This document shows positions 23,683 to 31,527 of a DNA stretch of 38,839 nt, piece by piece. The stretch comes from Pseudoselenomonas ruminantium. GTDB lineage: Bacteria; Bacillota; Negativicutes; Selenomonadales; Selenomonadaceae. The stretch is taken from assembly GCA_902781305.1 (NCBI GenBank), contig CACZIV010000012.1, positions 1 to 38,839 of the forward strand, read 5' to 3'. Every line of letters begins with the position of its first letter. The stretch's first letter is position 1. The notes under the pieces were generated by a model. The model did not search any database, had not been told where the DNA came from, and saw nothing but the letters and a program-made list of their open reading frames with translations. The position numbers and the translations under genes were made by a program.

Positions 23683-23699
23683 AAAACGGCTGCCGTTTT
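23683..23699 (-). terminator. terminator at the end of the early operon
   Basis: AAAACGG (23683-23689) and CCGTTTT (23693-23699) pair with a 3-nt loop, giving a T4 run on the minus strand. It overlaps the last base of the stop codon of the 23699-24214 gene. The remaining bases to 23584 hold no gene. Confidence 0.65.
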
Positions 23700-24214
23700 T
23701 AAAAAATTTTAGCTTGCAGTCTTAAATGAATCTCAACCACACAATCCAAAATCTGACGCCACATATCCCTAATTCTTCTATCCCCTAACCAGCCATTCGC
23801 ATTGATAAATCTCTTCTCGATTTCCTCCGCATATCTGCGCTGGGTGTAAACTACCCACCCGTGACGCCCACGCCCACCAATATTATGGCGCTCCGCCTCC
23901 TGCCGGCAGCTAATAAAGATTCTCTTGCGCTCCCCGAATGTCCGAAGTGCAATTTCTATAGCTCTAAGCCACAGATATCTAAGATGTTCAATATCATAGT
24001 CGGCTGACTTTATGGCCATATCTTCCACCGGGTGCCCGGGCAGATTCCCTTTACCGCCGCCAACGTTAGTATCCACTGGCGGGCGGCCCTGTTCCAGCCA
24101 TTCCCTTTTTTTGCGCTCATAGTCTTTTTTATGCTTCGTATAGTTCAAGATATAATCTTCCGCCAGTTTGCGGTCCTCACTCATGCCTTTGACAATGTCC
24201 TGCTCATTTTCCAT
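23699..24214 (-). CDS. putative late-gene transcription regulator (RinA/ArpU-like)
   Basis: A 171-residue basic, helical protein at the last position of the early operon, directly before the packaging genes. That is where RinA/ArpU/DUF722-type late activators sit in many Bacillota phages. The middle (HLRYLWLRAIEIALRTFGERKRIFISCR) and the C-terminal pattern YAEEIEKRF...GDRRIRDMWRQI are compatible with a sigma-like DNA-binding fold, but no decisive motif is visible, so the call rests largely on position. The start overlaps the preceding 51-codon gene by 11 bp. Confidence 0.5.
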   Translation of the reverse strand: MENEQDIVKGMSEDRKLAEDYILNYTKHKKDYERKKREWLEQGRPPVDTNVGGGKGNLPGHPVEDMAIKSADYDIEHLRYLWLRAIEIALRTFGERKRIFISCRQEAERHNIGGRGRHGWVVYTQRRYAEEIEKRFINANGWLGDRRIRDMWRQILDCVVEIHLRLQAKIF

Positions 24215-24359
24215 GCTGGATTTCCTCCTCTGGCGGATGCCCCATCAATTCCCGCGCTTTGCTTATCTGCCTATGCCTTTCATAATAGGTGTATTCCCAT
24301 TCGCCCCATACCTGGGAAGTTCTAACAATTTTATGATGCTGCTTGTCGACTTTAATCAT
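24204..24359 (-). CDS. 51-residue protein, unknown function
   Basis: A short gene starting ATG at 24359 with AAGGAG about 14 nt upstream (longer than ideal). The peptide begins MIKVDKQHHKIVRTSQVW and has an aromatic/charged centre (WGEWEYTYYERHRQ), then ELMGHPPEEE. No family is recognised. It overlaps the next gene by 11 bp in another frame, and its sensible composition supports it being real. Confidence 0.55.
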   Translation of the reverse strand: MIKVDKQHHKIVRTSQVWGEWEYTYYERHRQISKARELMGHPPEEEIQHGK

Positions 24360-24399
24360 CGTGTAGCTTCATCTCCTTAATCTCCCGCATATTGATAAG

Positions 24400-24624
24400 T
24401 CATTCAAGATACCAGCGAACCTTTTTAAGTAATTCAGACCCGCCCTTTTCCCGATAACGACAAACATACTTAAGTATATTACCCTGATAATAGTATTCCG
24501 AGCCCTCCGGCGTAGCATGTCGTGAATGACACTCGGAAACCATGCTCCCGCGGCGTTCATTTTCCATCTTGCGAACTGGCGTTCCGCCGCTCATATTGAC
24601 CTGCCCTAATGCGTTAATTGCCAT
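24400..24624 (-). CDS. DUF3310-like protein
   Basis: A 74-residue protein whose C-terminal half, GNILKYVCRYREKGG followed by ELLKKVRWYLE, is the DUF3310 signature found in many phages and often next to nucleotide metabolism genes. The N-terminal part has HSRHATPEGSEYYYQ. The biochemical role is unknown. The start is three bases after the stop of the 50-codon gene; the ribosome site is weak, so it is probably translated by coupling. Confidence 0.75.
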   Translation of the reverse strand: MAINALGQVNMSGGTPVRKMENERRGSMVSECHSRHATPEGSEYYYQGNILKYVCRYREKGGSELLKKVRWYLE

Positions 24625-24626
24625 TT

Positions 24627-24779
24627 TTAGCCCTTCTTTCGCTGTTCAGCCAACTTCTTTTTCTCAGACTCCAAAAATTTTCGGAATGCATCCTCACGCT
24701 GCTGCATTTCCCGGTGGCGCTGGTCACGCTTTGCTATATGCCGCATAGGCTGAACCCTCCATAATAGTCTTTTAATCAT
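24627..24779 (-). CDS. 50-residue charged helical protein
   Basis: A short gene with ATG at 24779 (GAGGCGGG upstream) or at 24746 (better GGAGGG upstream). The peptide is almost one charged helix: HIAKRDQRHREMQQRE, then FLESEKKKLAEQRKKG. No family is recognised. The stop is 2 bp before the DUF3310 start. The 84 bp upstream (24780-24863) hold no gene but contain TTTTTAACTCA twice (24793-24803 and 24819-24829). Confidence 0.55.
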   Translation of the reverse strand: MIKRLLWRVQPMRHIAKRDQRHREMQQREDAFRKFLESEKKKLAEQRKKG

Positions 24780-24863
24780 GTTGCCCGCCTCTTTTTTAAC
24801 TCAACAAATCGAATTAAATTTTTAACTCATTTCGTTTAATTACGTTAGCCACTGAGATAAAAA

Positions 24864-25106
24864 TCATTCATCAATCTCAGTCGCCTGCCCCGTCAAAATT
24901 TCTTTTAAAAAACCATCCGTCTGGTACCATTTGTTGCACATTTCGTCGAGATACTCCATACCGTTTTCGGTAAACCGCACACGCTTAGCGACTTTGTGCG
25001 TGCTGGACTCAATCATAAACGGCTCATTTAGCTCTTTTCCTTTAAGTGCTGCGACCCCATCCATGATGTTTACGGATATACTTTTCCAAACTTTATTCTC
25101 TGTCAT
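24864..25106 (-). CDS. small early protein, unknown function
   Basis: An 80-residue protein, moderately charged, with THKVAKRVRFTENGMEYLDEMCNKWYQ near the middle. That string looks like a small winged-helix or DNA-mimic-type fragment but matches no family I can name. The likely start is ATG 25106, ten bases after AAGGAG, overlapping the preceding gene by 14 bp. Confidence 0.6.
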   Translation of the reverse strand: MTENKVWKSISVNIMDGVAALKGKELNEPFMIESSTHKVAKRVRFTENGMEYLDEMCNKWYQTDGFLKEILTGQATEIDE

Positions 25107-25356
25107 CTGAACCACGCTCCTTAACCCATATTTGCGTAACTATCCCTATAGCACCGCAATGTAAGCACCTGTACTTTTGCAGAAACTCTTTTTGCTTTCC
25201 GCTATCAGCCTCTATCGGTTTGCCAATTCTTTCTAGTTCGTGATGGTGGCAATGCTCACAATTCATTACAATCCAATTTGCTATACGTTTTGAGAATCTT
25301 AGTATGCACCAAATGTAATTTAGCTTTTCACGCCACGATAAATCTTTTTTAACCAT
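25093..25356 (-). CDS. zinc-ribbon-like small protein
   Basis: An 87-residue protein with a tryptophan-rich basic N-terminus and two cysteine pairs: CEHCHHH and, about 30 residues later, YRCLHCGAIG. Together they would form a four-cysteine zinc ribbon. The role is unknown; RNA, DNA or protein binding are typical. The start at 25356 lies inside the end of the preceding frameshifted gene; an earlier in-frame start at 25389 is less likely. Confidence 0.6.
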   Translation of the reverse strand: MVKKDLSWREKLNYIWCILRFSKRIANWIVMNCEHCHHHELERIGKPIEADSGKQKEFLQKYRCLHCGAIGIVTQIWVKERGSDDRE

Positions 25357-25539
25357 TGGTTTCTCTGCCTTCTGAATCACGCTCCCCATTTGCTAAAAAC
25401 GTACTTTGATACTGTCTAAATTTTTCTTTTAACAAGAAAACCTCGCCACATCTAGGATTATCAGCTGGAAAATGGCACAATGCTGCATAGATTAAATCAA
25501 GTTCATTCTGTGTGTATATCTATCAACCATTAAATTCAT
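25349..25539 (-). pseudogene. small early gene with apparent frameshift
   Basis: ATG at 25539 overlaps the previous stop as TAATG, and the frame begins MNLMVDRYT but stops after 15 codons. The -1 frame from the same place continues as a sensible protein (TQNELDLIYAALCHF, then CGEVFLLKEKFRQY) to a stop at 25349 overlapping the next gene. The switch lies at a short TGTGTGTATAT tract (25509-25519). The continuing frame has no ATG/GTG/TTG start upstream of the conserved-looking part. A true gene with an indel or sequencing error is the simplest reading; an ATA start is the alternative. Confidence 0.5.
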
Positions 25540-25775
25540 TATTCGCCACACTCCCAAGGCTTTACACTTTTAATTTCAGCATCTTTTTCTGACGTAAGTA
25601 GCGCCGCGCTTAATGCGCATATAAACTGTATTTTAAGTTCATCCGCATCGTTATTTGTTTTTTGTGCAATATTTTCGACAATCTTGCCGAGCACCCATCC
25701 TAATTCTTGGGTATCCAAATCATCATATCTCGCTTTAACGTTTTCCTTGTCCGTAGTGTCAATTATTAATTTCAT
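25539..25775 (-). CDS. small early protein, unknown function
   Basis: A 78-residue acidic protein (MKLIIDTTDKENVKARY, then LGKIVENIAQ and CALSAALLTSEKDAEIKS). No family is recognised. The start at 25775 follows GGAGGACGAGGAA and overlaps the preceding stop as ATGA; upstream in-frame codons to 25856 belong to the neighbour's region. Its stop overlaps the next start. Confidence 0.6.
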   Translation of the reverse strand: MKLIIDTTDKENVKARYDDLDTQELGWVLGKIVENIAQKTNNDADELKIQFICALSAALLTSEKDAEIKSVKPWECGE

Positions 25776-25876
25776 TTCCTCGTCCTCCACGCCCAAATCA
25801 GCAATGTCACACACGCTGGCAGGCAAAACAGAAAACCTGCTAACATTGCTAGCCAATGTTCTGCAATCTCAGTCAT
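25772..25876 (-). CDS. 34-residue single-helix membrane peptide
   Basis: A peptide with one hydrophobic helix (about residues 9-30, LAMLAGFLFCLP...LLIWAW) and a basic end RTRK. The start at 25876 overlaps the stop of the Lar-like gene as ATGA, with GGAGG eleven bases upstream. Its own stop overlaps the next start as ATGA. A longer reading to 26020 covers the Lar-like gene in another frame and is not needed. Confidence 0.55.
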   Translation of the reverse strand: MTEIAEHWLAMLAGFLFCLPACVTLLIWAWRTRK

Positions 25877-26058
25877 CGCCCGTGTATCCTCCGCCATTGT
25901 TCCACACATTCCAGCACAAATTCCCTTGTACATTGGTTTTTCAGCTGACACCCACAGCCGACATACTACCATTCCTGGCTCGCCCTTCTGACACTCGCCT
26001 TGCCGCCACAATAACGGCAAGGTGGAAGTTTTATAGACTCTAACTCTTCATCCGTCAC
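25873..26058 (-). pseudogene. Lar-like zinc-finger gene with in-frame amber codon
   Basis: GTG at 26058 follows GGAGGTAGCTAT and overlaps the previous stop as GTGA. The frame reads MTDEELESIKLPPCRYCGGKAS..., the CxxCGGKA start typical of Lar-type (restriction alleviation) small phage proteins, up to Trp30. Codon 31 is TAG (25966-25968). The same frame then goes on with YVGCGCQLKNQC and EFVLECVEQWRRI, the expected second cysteine pair and closing helix, to TGA overlapping the next ATG. The intact protein would be 61 residues. The amber codon most likely inactivates it, though suppression cannot be excluded. Confidence 0.65.
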
Positions 26059-26657
26059 ATAGCTACCTCCGTCAAAACTCTTTTCTTAGGAATCTTTCTG
26101 GACATCACTTTTACTATGCGGTTTTCCATGTCCGTATAACTTATTTCACCGGCCACCAGCTTATTGTTCAGGTCAAAAGCATAATGGCAGATATTTTCCA
26201 AGCCTTTGCTCTTGATGTTAAATTCATCGAGAAGCGCCATGAGAAAAGCCGCCGATACTTCGCGGATAGCCTGGTCTTCTATCTGTTTCCAACGACTGGC
26301 ATTTTTATCTACTGCGCTGAGTCCGCAGGAGAATTCTACATCATTTCGCAGAAACTGGTCTATTTCCCGCACATGGACATTACCTGCCATAATCGCTTCA
26401 AACTCGCCCCATGTCTTATTGCGTAGTCTGGTCAAGCGCTGTGCTCCAAAGCGGTATCGCTCAATCATGGTATACTGGAAAATTATCCAAAGGTTTGCGA
26501 TAACTTCCTTCCGATGGATTTCTTCTGCCTTCAGCTGTTCAACGTAAGACCGATAAACATTACGATTTATACTGGAGCTTACCTTCTCACCGCGAGCATA
26601 CCCTTTATTTCGTGCTTTTTTCTCCTTGCGTGCTCTCGCCCTGGCCAAACTGCTCAT
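26055..26657 (-). CDS. early protein, unknown function
   Basis: A 200-residue protein with a very basic N-terminus (ARARARKEKKARNKGYARGEK) and a helical body (AEEIHRKEVIANLWIIFQYTMIE...). No family is recognised. The basic N-terminus suggests nucleic acid binding. Start and stop both overlap neighbours (ATGA at 26654-26657, GTGA at 26055-26058). Confidence 0.65.
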   Translation of the reverse strand: MSSLARARARKEKKARNKGYARGEKVSSSINRNVYRSYVEQLKAEEIHRKEVIANLWIIFQYTMIERYRFGAQRLTRLRNKTWGEFEAIMAGNVHVREIDQFLRNDVEFSCGLSAVDKNASRWKQIEDQAIREVSAAFLMALLDEFNIKSKGLENICHYAFDLNNKLVAGEISYTDMENRIVKVMSRKIPKKRVLTEVAM

Positions 26658-26989
26658 CTTGCTTCAGCTCCTTCAAGAATATTTGAGGTTCTCTCAGATG
26701 CTGCGCCTATGTCATAGTCATCCGGCGTCATCAAGTACCCGCGGACATAGTTCTTGCAGTTCACGACATTAATCCCCGCGTCAATCTCGGCCCGGCTGAA
26801 AATCATAAAGATGAATGTCCACAAACAGGTGATGCAGTCCAGCGCTTCAAAAAGCACTTCGGCACGATGTTTCTGTGTTGGTTCATTACGATAGATAGCC
26901 AGCGCCTGTATAAGTTCCTCAAATTCTTTACCACAATGGTCCAGCTGAGCTTCAAAAGTCTTTTCCGGTTTACACACTTCAAGTTTCAT
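26654..26989 (-). CDS. MazG-like helical protein (tentative)
   Basis: A 111-residue protein whose helices GKEFEELIQALAIYR and AEVLFEALDCITCLW have the spacing of acidic residues seen in all-alpha NTP pyrophosphohydrolases (MazG/dUTPase-like). The match is incomplete, so this is tentative; the enzyme would hydrolyse nucleotide triphosphates in the cytoplasm. The start at 26989 follows AGGAGGAAAAGACT, and a longer reading to 27025 is not supported by a ribosome site. Confidence 0.5.
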   Translation of the reverse strand: MKLEVCKPEKTFEAQLDHCGKEFEELIQALAIYRNEPTQKHRAEVLFEALDCITCLWTFIFMIFSRAEIDAGINVVNCKNYVRGYLMTPDDYDIGAASERTSNILEGAEAR

Positions 26990-27011
26990 AGTCTTTTCCT
27001 CCTGATACTGC

Positions 27012-27386
27012 TTACAGCTTTTCAAGCCTTACATAGATACCCTCATGCGCATCGTAGAACTTTTCCACAATCTCACTGCATACCTGGGCATCATCATGCC
27101 AGTAGCCGAGTCTGGTCATGCAGTCCTTCATCATCTTAATCATGTTGTCGGTATCGGGCTTGGTGGTTTTCCATCCCTGGCCGCCCGCAAAACAAAATTT
27201 GACCATCAGCCGAACAGGGCCATCAAGGGGATTCTCCGGAGCATGGCTGCTCAGGTAACTCATATACTTCTGGCGGGCGGCTTTCACTTCTGCCGGTTCA
27301 TAAAATCTTGGCTTACCATTCACGACGGCAACCTTGTGTTCCTGTTGTGTTGCGGTCGGAATTCGCATTGAAACAAAAAACTCCAC
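27012..27386 (-). CDS. RusA-family Holliday junction resolvase
   Basis: A 124-residue endonuclease that should cut four-way DNA junctions arising in phage recombination and replication. The family core is visible: KPDTDNMIKMMKDCM (Asp78, Asp80, Lys84, Asp88) and LGYWHDDAQV (Asp98, Asp99). Lengths match the family. GTG at 27386 with GGAGATAGTAA upstream is preferred; ATG seven codons in is possible. It follows the primase gene across a large hairpin. Confidence 0.9.
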   Translation of the reverse strand: MEFFVSMRIPTATQQEHKVAVVNGKPRFYEPAEVKAARQKYMSYLSSHAPENPLDGPVRLMVKFCFAGGQGWKTTKPDTDNMIKMMKDCMTRLGYWHDDAQVCSEIVEKFYDAHEGIYVRLEKL

Positions 27387-27423
27387 TTACTATCTCCACA
27401 CCTCTCCACTTTTGTTGGCTTTT

Positions 27424-27514
27424 GCTTAAAAAAGTTCTTGAAATCCGGATAGGTATGGGGGCGCATTTTAAGCCCCCTACCGTATATCCGGTTTCAAAAC
27501 TCTCTTTTTTAAGC
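27424..27514. terminator. very large imperfect hairpin between primase and RusA
   Basis: Nested inverted repeats span 91 bp. The outer pair GCTTAAAAAAG (27424-27434) and CTTTTTTAAGC (27504-27514) is perfect over 11 bp. The inner pair, 27439-27462 with 27472-27496, is a long stem of about 22 paired bases with three bulges and a GC-rich tip (GGGGGC/GCCCCC). On either strand the stem is followed by a T6 run from the outer arm. It could act as a bidirectional terminator, a processed RNA element or a replication-related structure. The rest of 27387-27579 holds no gene and has an AT-rich TATATATA tract near 27540. Confidence 0.65.
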
Positions 27515-27579
27515 CTGAAACCAAATAACTAAAACCTATATGTATATATATACAAAAAAGTAACAGTTTCTCTTAGGTA

Positions 27580-29928
27580 TTAGTCAGAATCTTCTACACA
27601 ATTATTATCATCATTTTCAGATTCATCATCCTCGTCATGGAATGGGATGACGGTTCCTCGCTCAACAGTGAAATCACCAAACTTGTTAAGTTTCTTGCGA
27701 ATACCAGGTTTAGTTATTTCTTTGCCGAATAGTTCTTCCGAACGTTCAACAAAATCTCCAAGTTTCACCCGAACAACTCCGTCATCATCCGGTTCCTTGC
27801 CTGCGGCAATGAGCGTATACGCATCAATAACCTGCTGGCGCTCCTTCGCGAGCTTCTCAGCCTTGTGGCTGCCATCGGGTACATCCCGCTGATGAATGGT
27901 CTTGCCGTTGATTTCGATATCCGGACGGATTTTAGATAACATCCCCGATTCATCAACACGATGTATGGGCCAGCTGAAGAATATATCCTTGTTATCTGCC
28001 TTCTCGAATTCGCGGAGCGTACAGCTTACACGCCATGCCGTCGTATGTTCAACGTGGCGGTCAGACTCGGCAATCTGGGTGAACAGTTCATCCTTGGCAT
28101 TCTCATAAAGATTATGCTTACAATACTCGCTCAGCCGGAAAGCATCGCTCAGATGTTCGTCCGGCAGGCGATTACGCCAGCCGCTCACATGTGTATCAAG
28201 ATATTGCGTGATAATCTCCCGCTGCTTGTCGGCTTTCATGTTTTCGTACTGCTCCTCTTTGAGCGGAAGCTCGATAATATCAATCAGCGCATCTGGGTCA
28301 CGGGCAAATACGCCTGAACCGCTTGCACGGTCCATGGCTTTCTTGGAGCCTTGCGCACCTTTACTGTGGTGATGGCAGTAAATCACGCTGCAGCCAACCT
28401 CTGTACATACCTTGTCAAACTGATTACAGAACCGTGCCATCTGGTCGGCGCTGTTTTCATCACCGGTAATGACCTTGTATATCGGGTCAAGGATAATGGC
28501 TATCGGGTTTTCCTTCCGTGCCCGGCGTATAAGCTTGGGGGCCAACTGGTCCATCGGCAGGCTCTTGCCGCGCAGGTTCCAGATATCAATGTTACGCAGA
28601 TTCTTCGGCTCTATACCCAAAGATTCATACACATCCTTGAAACGATGCAGACAGCTTGCCCGGTCCAGCTCGAAGTTTACATAAATGACTGTCCCCTGTG
28701 CGCAGTTCCATCCGAGCCAAGGCAGCCCCTCTGCTAGAGCTATAGCCATTTCAATCTGCAGGAAAGACTTTCCCGCCTTGGACGGCCCCGAAAGCAGCAT
28801 CTTATGTCCCTGCCGGAGAATGCCATCAATAAGCGGTTGTGCAAGTTCGGGGAGGTTCTCCCATTCATCTGCCAGATTCTCAAAATCCGGCAAATCGTCA
28901 TTTTGTTCGGCGTACCACTCCTGCCATTTTTCCCAACTCTCTTTGCCGATATTGGTTTCCACGAGGAATTGCTTCTTGCCCGCCCGCATAACACCGGGCA
29001 TACGGGACAGTCTCGATGGATTGCGGTTCGCCGGGTCAAGCTCAAGGCCATTCTCCTGACAAATCTTATAGAGCGCATCAACCCGCTTCCGATATTCGGT
29101 GTAACTGCCGGCATCCACATGGACAATCGCATGCAGGGATTTATTGCCTGACGTGACCAGTGCCGCTACCGGAAGCTCCAGCTTGTGGATGATTTCATTC
29201 TGCTTCTCAATGGACAGCTTGTCTGATTCAATGAGCGCATAGCGGAAATCCGTTACATTGGCGTTCTTTACGCCCTCGCCATTGAGCGGGTTGAACCGAA
29301 TCCATGCGCCGCATTCCTGATTGTAATCACCAAGCGCTTTGCCAATAACCGCGCTGTCTCCACGATAGAGCTTCAATTTGGCGATAATCTCCCCGGCAGT
29401 ACGGACATACACACCGGAGCCTGCCGGTGTCCAACGCTCATCGTTATGGCGCTGATAGGATTCACAACAATAGCCGACGATTTCTTCCGGTTGGAACAGC
29501 ACCTCAAGGTATTTGATGAGGTCATCGGCAGGATTCCATTCTGAATCCTGCGGCTCGATAACCTCGCGGCCTTCCAGCCAGTTCCTGTCGATAATACCTG
29601 TGCGCTTCTCCGTATCCGTCACCAATACCGCTTCATTCCATCCCATAGCATGGTCATCAACCTGTGGTGGTACCCATCCATGCGTATAAGCAATCTTGAC
29701 CAAGGTCCCTGCCGTAACCGGCTTGTCGACCTGCTCGCGAAAACTGGCCCATTTCTTCTCACATTCTCCATTGTGGAATCGTGATGAATCCTGTGCACTC
29801 CAATCCGTCCATACCGCACACGGGAAACCCTCATGTTTAAGCGCCATACCTACCTGGCACCATTCCTCATAGGAAACGGCGCTGGGATTGATATGATTCA
29901 TTGCGTCAATTAAATCTTGTTTATTCAT
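27580..29928 (-). CDS. primase/helicase replication protein (PriCT_2 + RecA-like ATPase)
   Basis: A 782-residue replication protein. Residues 1-90 form a PriCT_2-type domain (SYEEWCQVGMALKHEG..., FREQVDKPVTAGTLVKIA). The middle (about 150-330) looks primase-like (WIRFNPLNGEG, YALIESDKLS, LHAIVHVDA). From about 360 a RepA/AAA_25-type ATPase follows, with Walker A GPSKAGKS near 381-388, Walker B-like PIAIILDPIYK and the IYCHHHSKG motif. The C-terminus is acidic and rich in Asp, Glu and Asn. It probably primes and unwinds phage DNA at the origin. The start overlaps the helicase stop as ATGA. Confidence 0.9.
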   Translation of the reverse strand: MNKQDLIDAMNHINPSAVSYEEWCQVGMALKHEGFPCAVWTDWSAQDSSRFHNGECEKKWASFREQVDKPVTAGTLVKIAYTHGWVPPQVDDHAMGWNEAVLVTDTEKRTGIIDRNWLEGREVIEPQDSEWNPADDLIKYLEVLFQPEEIVGYCCESYQRHNDERWTPAGSGVYVRTAGEIIAKLKLYRGDSAVIGKALGDYNQECGAWIRFNPLNGEGVKNANVTDFRYALIESDKLSIEKQNEIIHKLELPVAALVTSGNKSLHAIVHVDAGSYTEYRKRVDALYKICQENGLELDPANRNPSRLSRMPGVMRAGKKQFLVETNIGKESWEKWQEWYAEQNDDLPDFENLADEWENLPELAQPLIDGILRQGHKMLLSGPSKAGKSFLQIEMAIALAEGLPWLGWNCAQGTVIYVNFELDRASCLHRFKDVYESLGIEPKNLRNIDIWNLRGKSLPMDQLAPKLIRRARKENPIAIILDPIYKVITGDENSADQMARFCNQFDKVCTEVGCSVIYCHHHSKGAQGSKKAMDRASGSGVFARDPDALIDIIELPLKEEQYENMKADKQREIITQYLDTHVSGWRNRLPDEHLSDAFRLSEYCKHNLYENAKDELFTQIAESDRHVEHTTAWRVSCTLREFEKADNKDIFFSWPIHRVDESGMLSKIRPDIEINGKTIHQRDVPDGSHKAEKLAKERQQVIDAYTLIAAGKEPDDDGVVRVKLGDFVERSEELFGKEITKPGIRKKLNKFGDFTVERGTVIPFHDEDDESENDDNNCVEDSD

Positions 29929-31523
29929 TCTGCACTCCTAACCTCAACCGGTTTATACGTCAGGGGATTAATGCCCCGTGGAATCCTCCAATTACTGGTT
30001 GCAATCCGTGTAATCATGCCGTTAGCTTCCTTAAAGCTCCATGTCCCCACATGCTGAAATCCCTTCTTTTCGAGGAAGCGAATCTGTTTTGGTGTGGAAA
30101 GCCCCAAGTCTACACGTTTCATGATCCGCTTTAAGATAACCGCCGCTTTGCCTGCGCTTTCGATTTCATCCGGGAAAATACCGAATTTCTCCAGCTTGGT
30201 TTTCTGCTTGTCCGTGACCGGCTCAACTTCCCAACCGAACGCCGGAACATAGCTGCTCAAATCTTCAGCGCCAATCGACAGTTCAAACTGTAACGGATCA
30301 ACCAGCTTGCGCTTGCGTTTCTTCATCTGCTCCAGTTCCTGAGCCAGTGCGTTTTCGCGTTCCCGGACGATGTCCTGTTCTGCTTCCTGTTCAACTTCGC
30401 CAAGCTCCTGCGGTTCATCCGATTCGGCAATTTTGGCGGTCATCTTGTCTGCTACCTGCTTGGATTTTGCAATGAGATGTGCCGGGCGGCAAAGCTCATG
30501 CCGTTCCGTCATCCACAAGAAATCCAGTAACAACAGGTCTTTCTTGCCTGCAAACAGACGGGTACCACGCCCGACCATCTGGCTGTACAGCGCGCGGCTT
30601 TTGGTCGGACGCAGTACAATCACGCAGTCAACACTGGGACAGTCCCACCCTTCGGTCAACAGCATGGAATTGCAGAGCACATCGTATTGGTCCTTGTCAA
30701 AGTCCTCCAGTATCTGCTGGCGGTCAGCGGATTCACCATTGACCTCGGCCGCCCGGAACCCATGCTGATTGAGAATGTCGCGGAACTTTTGCGAGGTCTT
30801 GACCAGTGGCAAAAACACAACCGTTTTACGCCCCTTGCAATAATGCCGCATTTCTTCGGCTATCTGCTCCAGATATGGCTCCAAAGCGTCATCCACATCC
30901 GATGCCTTGAAATCCCCGGCTGACATAGTTACCTTGCTGATATCGAGCTGCAACGGAATTGTCTGCGCTTTTATCGGTACCAGGTAGCCATCGCGGATAG
31001 CTTGTGGTAAACTATACTCATAAGCTAGTGAATCAAAGAAACTGCCCAAATCCTTCATATCTGCGCGGTCCGGTGTCGCAGTGACACCCAAGACCTCTGC
31101 ATTACTGAAATACTGAAGGACATTCTGGTATGATTTACTGATGGCGTGATGTGCCTCATCAATGATGATGGTGTCAAAATAATTTTCACTGAACCGCTCC
31201 AACCGTTTCTCCCTGCCCAAAGTTTGGACAGAGCCCGCGGTTACACGGAGCAATGAATTAAGACAACTGGACTCGGCTTTTTCTACAGCTGCATTGAGTC
31301 CGGTTGTCTTTTTCAATTTTTCTGCAGCCTGGTCAAGAAGCTCTCCGCGATGTGCCATAATCAGCACCCGCTTGCCGTCTTTTACACAATCATCTGTAAT
31401 TTTGCTGAATACTACGGTTTTGCCTGTGCCCGTAGGCAAGACGAGCAGGGTTTTCTTATGCCCCTGCTCCCATTCCTGCTCTACTGATGCACGGGCTTCT
31501 TCCTGATATGGTCGAAGCTCCAT
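29925..31523 (-). CDS. DEAD/DEAH-box superfamily II helicase
   Basis: A 532-residue ATP-driven helicase. Motifs seen: Q-like LRPYQEEA (3-10), Walker A PTGTGKT (30-36), DEAH (122-125), GVTATP (146-151), the C-terminal helicase domain with VVFLPLVKTSQKF, and GRGTRLF as motif VI near 318. A C-terminal region of about 150 residues has coiled-coil and FLEKKGFQHVGTW, seen in phage versions. It probably unwinds DNA during phage replication or recombination with its neighbours Sak4-like and DUF669. Confidence 0.92.
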   Translation of the reverse strand: MELRPYQEEARASVEQEWEQGHKKTLLVLPTGTGKTVVFSKITDDCVKDGKRVLIMAHRGELLDQAAEKLKKTTGLNAAVEKAESSCLNSLLRVTAGSVQTLGREKRLERFSENYFDTIIIDEAHHAISKSYQNVLQYFSNAEVLGVTATPDRADMKDLGSFFDSLAYEYSLPQAIRDGYLVPIKAQTIPLQLDISKVTMSAGDFKASDVDDALEPYLEQIAEEMRHYCKGRKTVVFLPLVKTSQKFRDILNQHGFRAAEVNGESADRQQILEDFDKDQYDVLCNSMLLTEGWDCPSVDCVIVLRPTKSRALYSQMVGRGTRLFAGKKDLLLLDFLWMTERHELCRPAHLIAKSKQVADKMTAKIAESDEPQELGEVEQEAEQDIVRERENALAQELEQMKKRKRKLVDPLQFELSIGAEDLSSYVPAFGWEVEPVTDKQKTKLEKFGIFPDEIESAGKAAVILKRIMKRVDLGLSTPKQIRFLEKKGFQHVGTWSFKEANGMITRIATSNWRIPRGINPLTYKPVEVRSAE

Positions 31524-31527
31524 TCGA

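Noticed and set aside
25966-25968. Genome-wide amber recoding as explanation of the TAG in the Lar-like gene
   Set aside because: No other gene in the window has internal TAG codons, including the long late genes where recoding phages show them.
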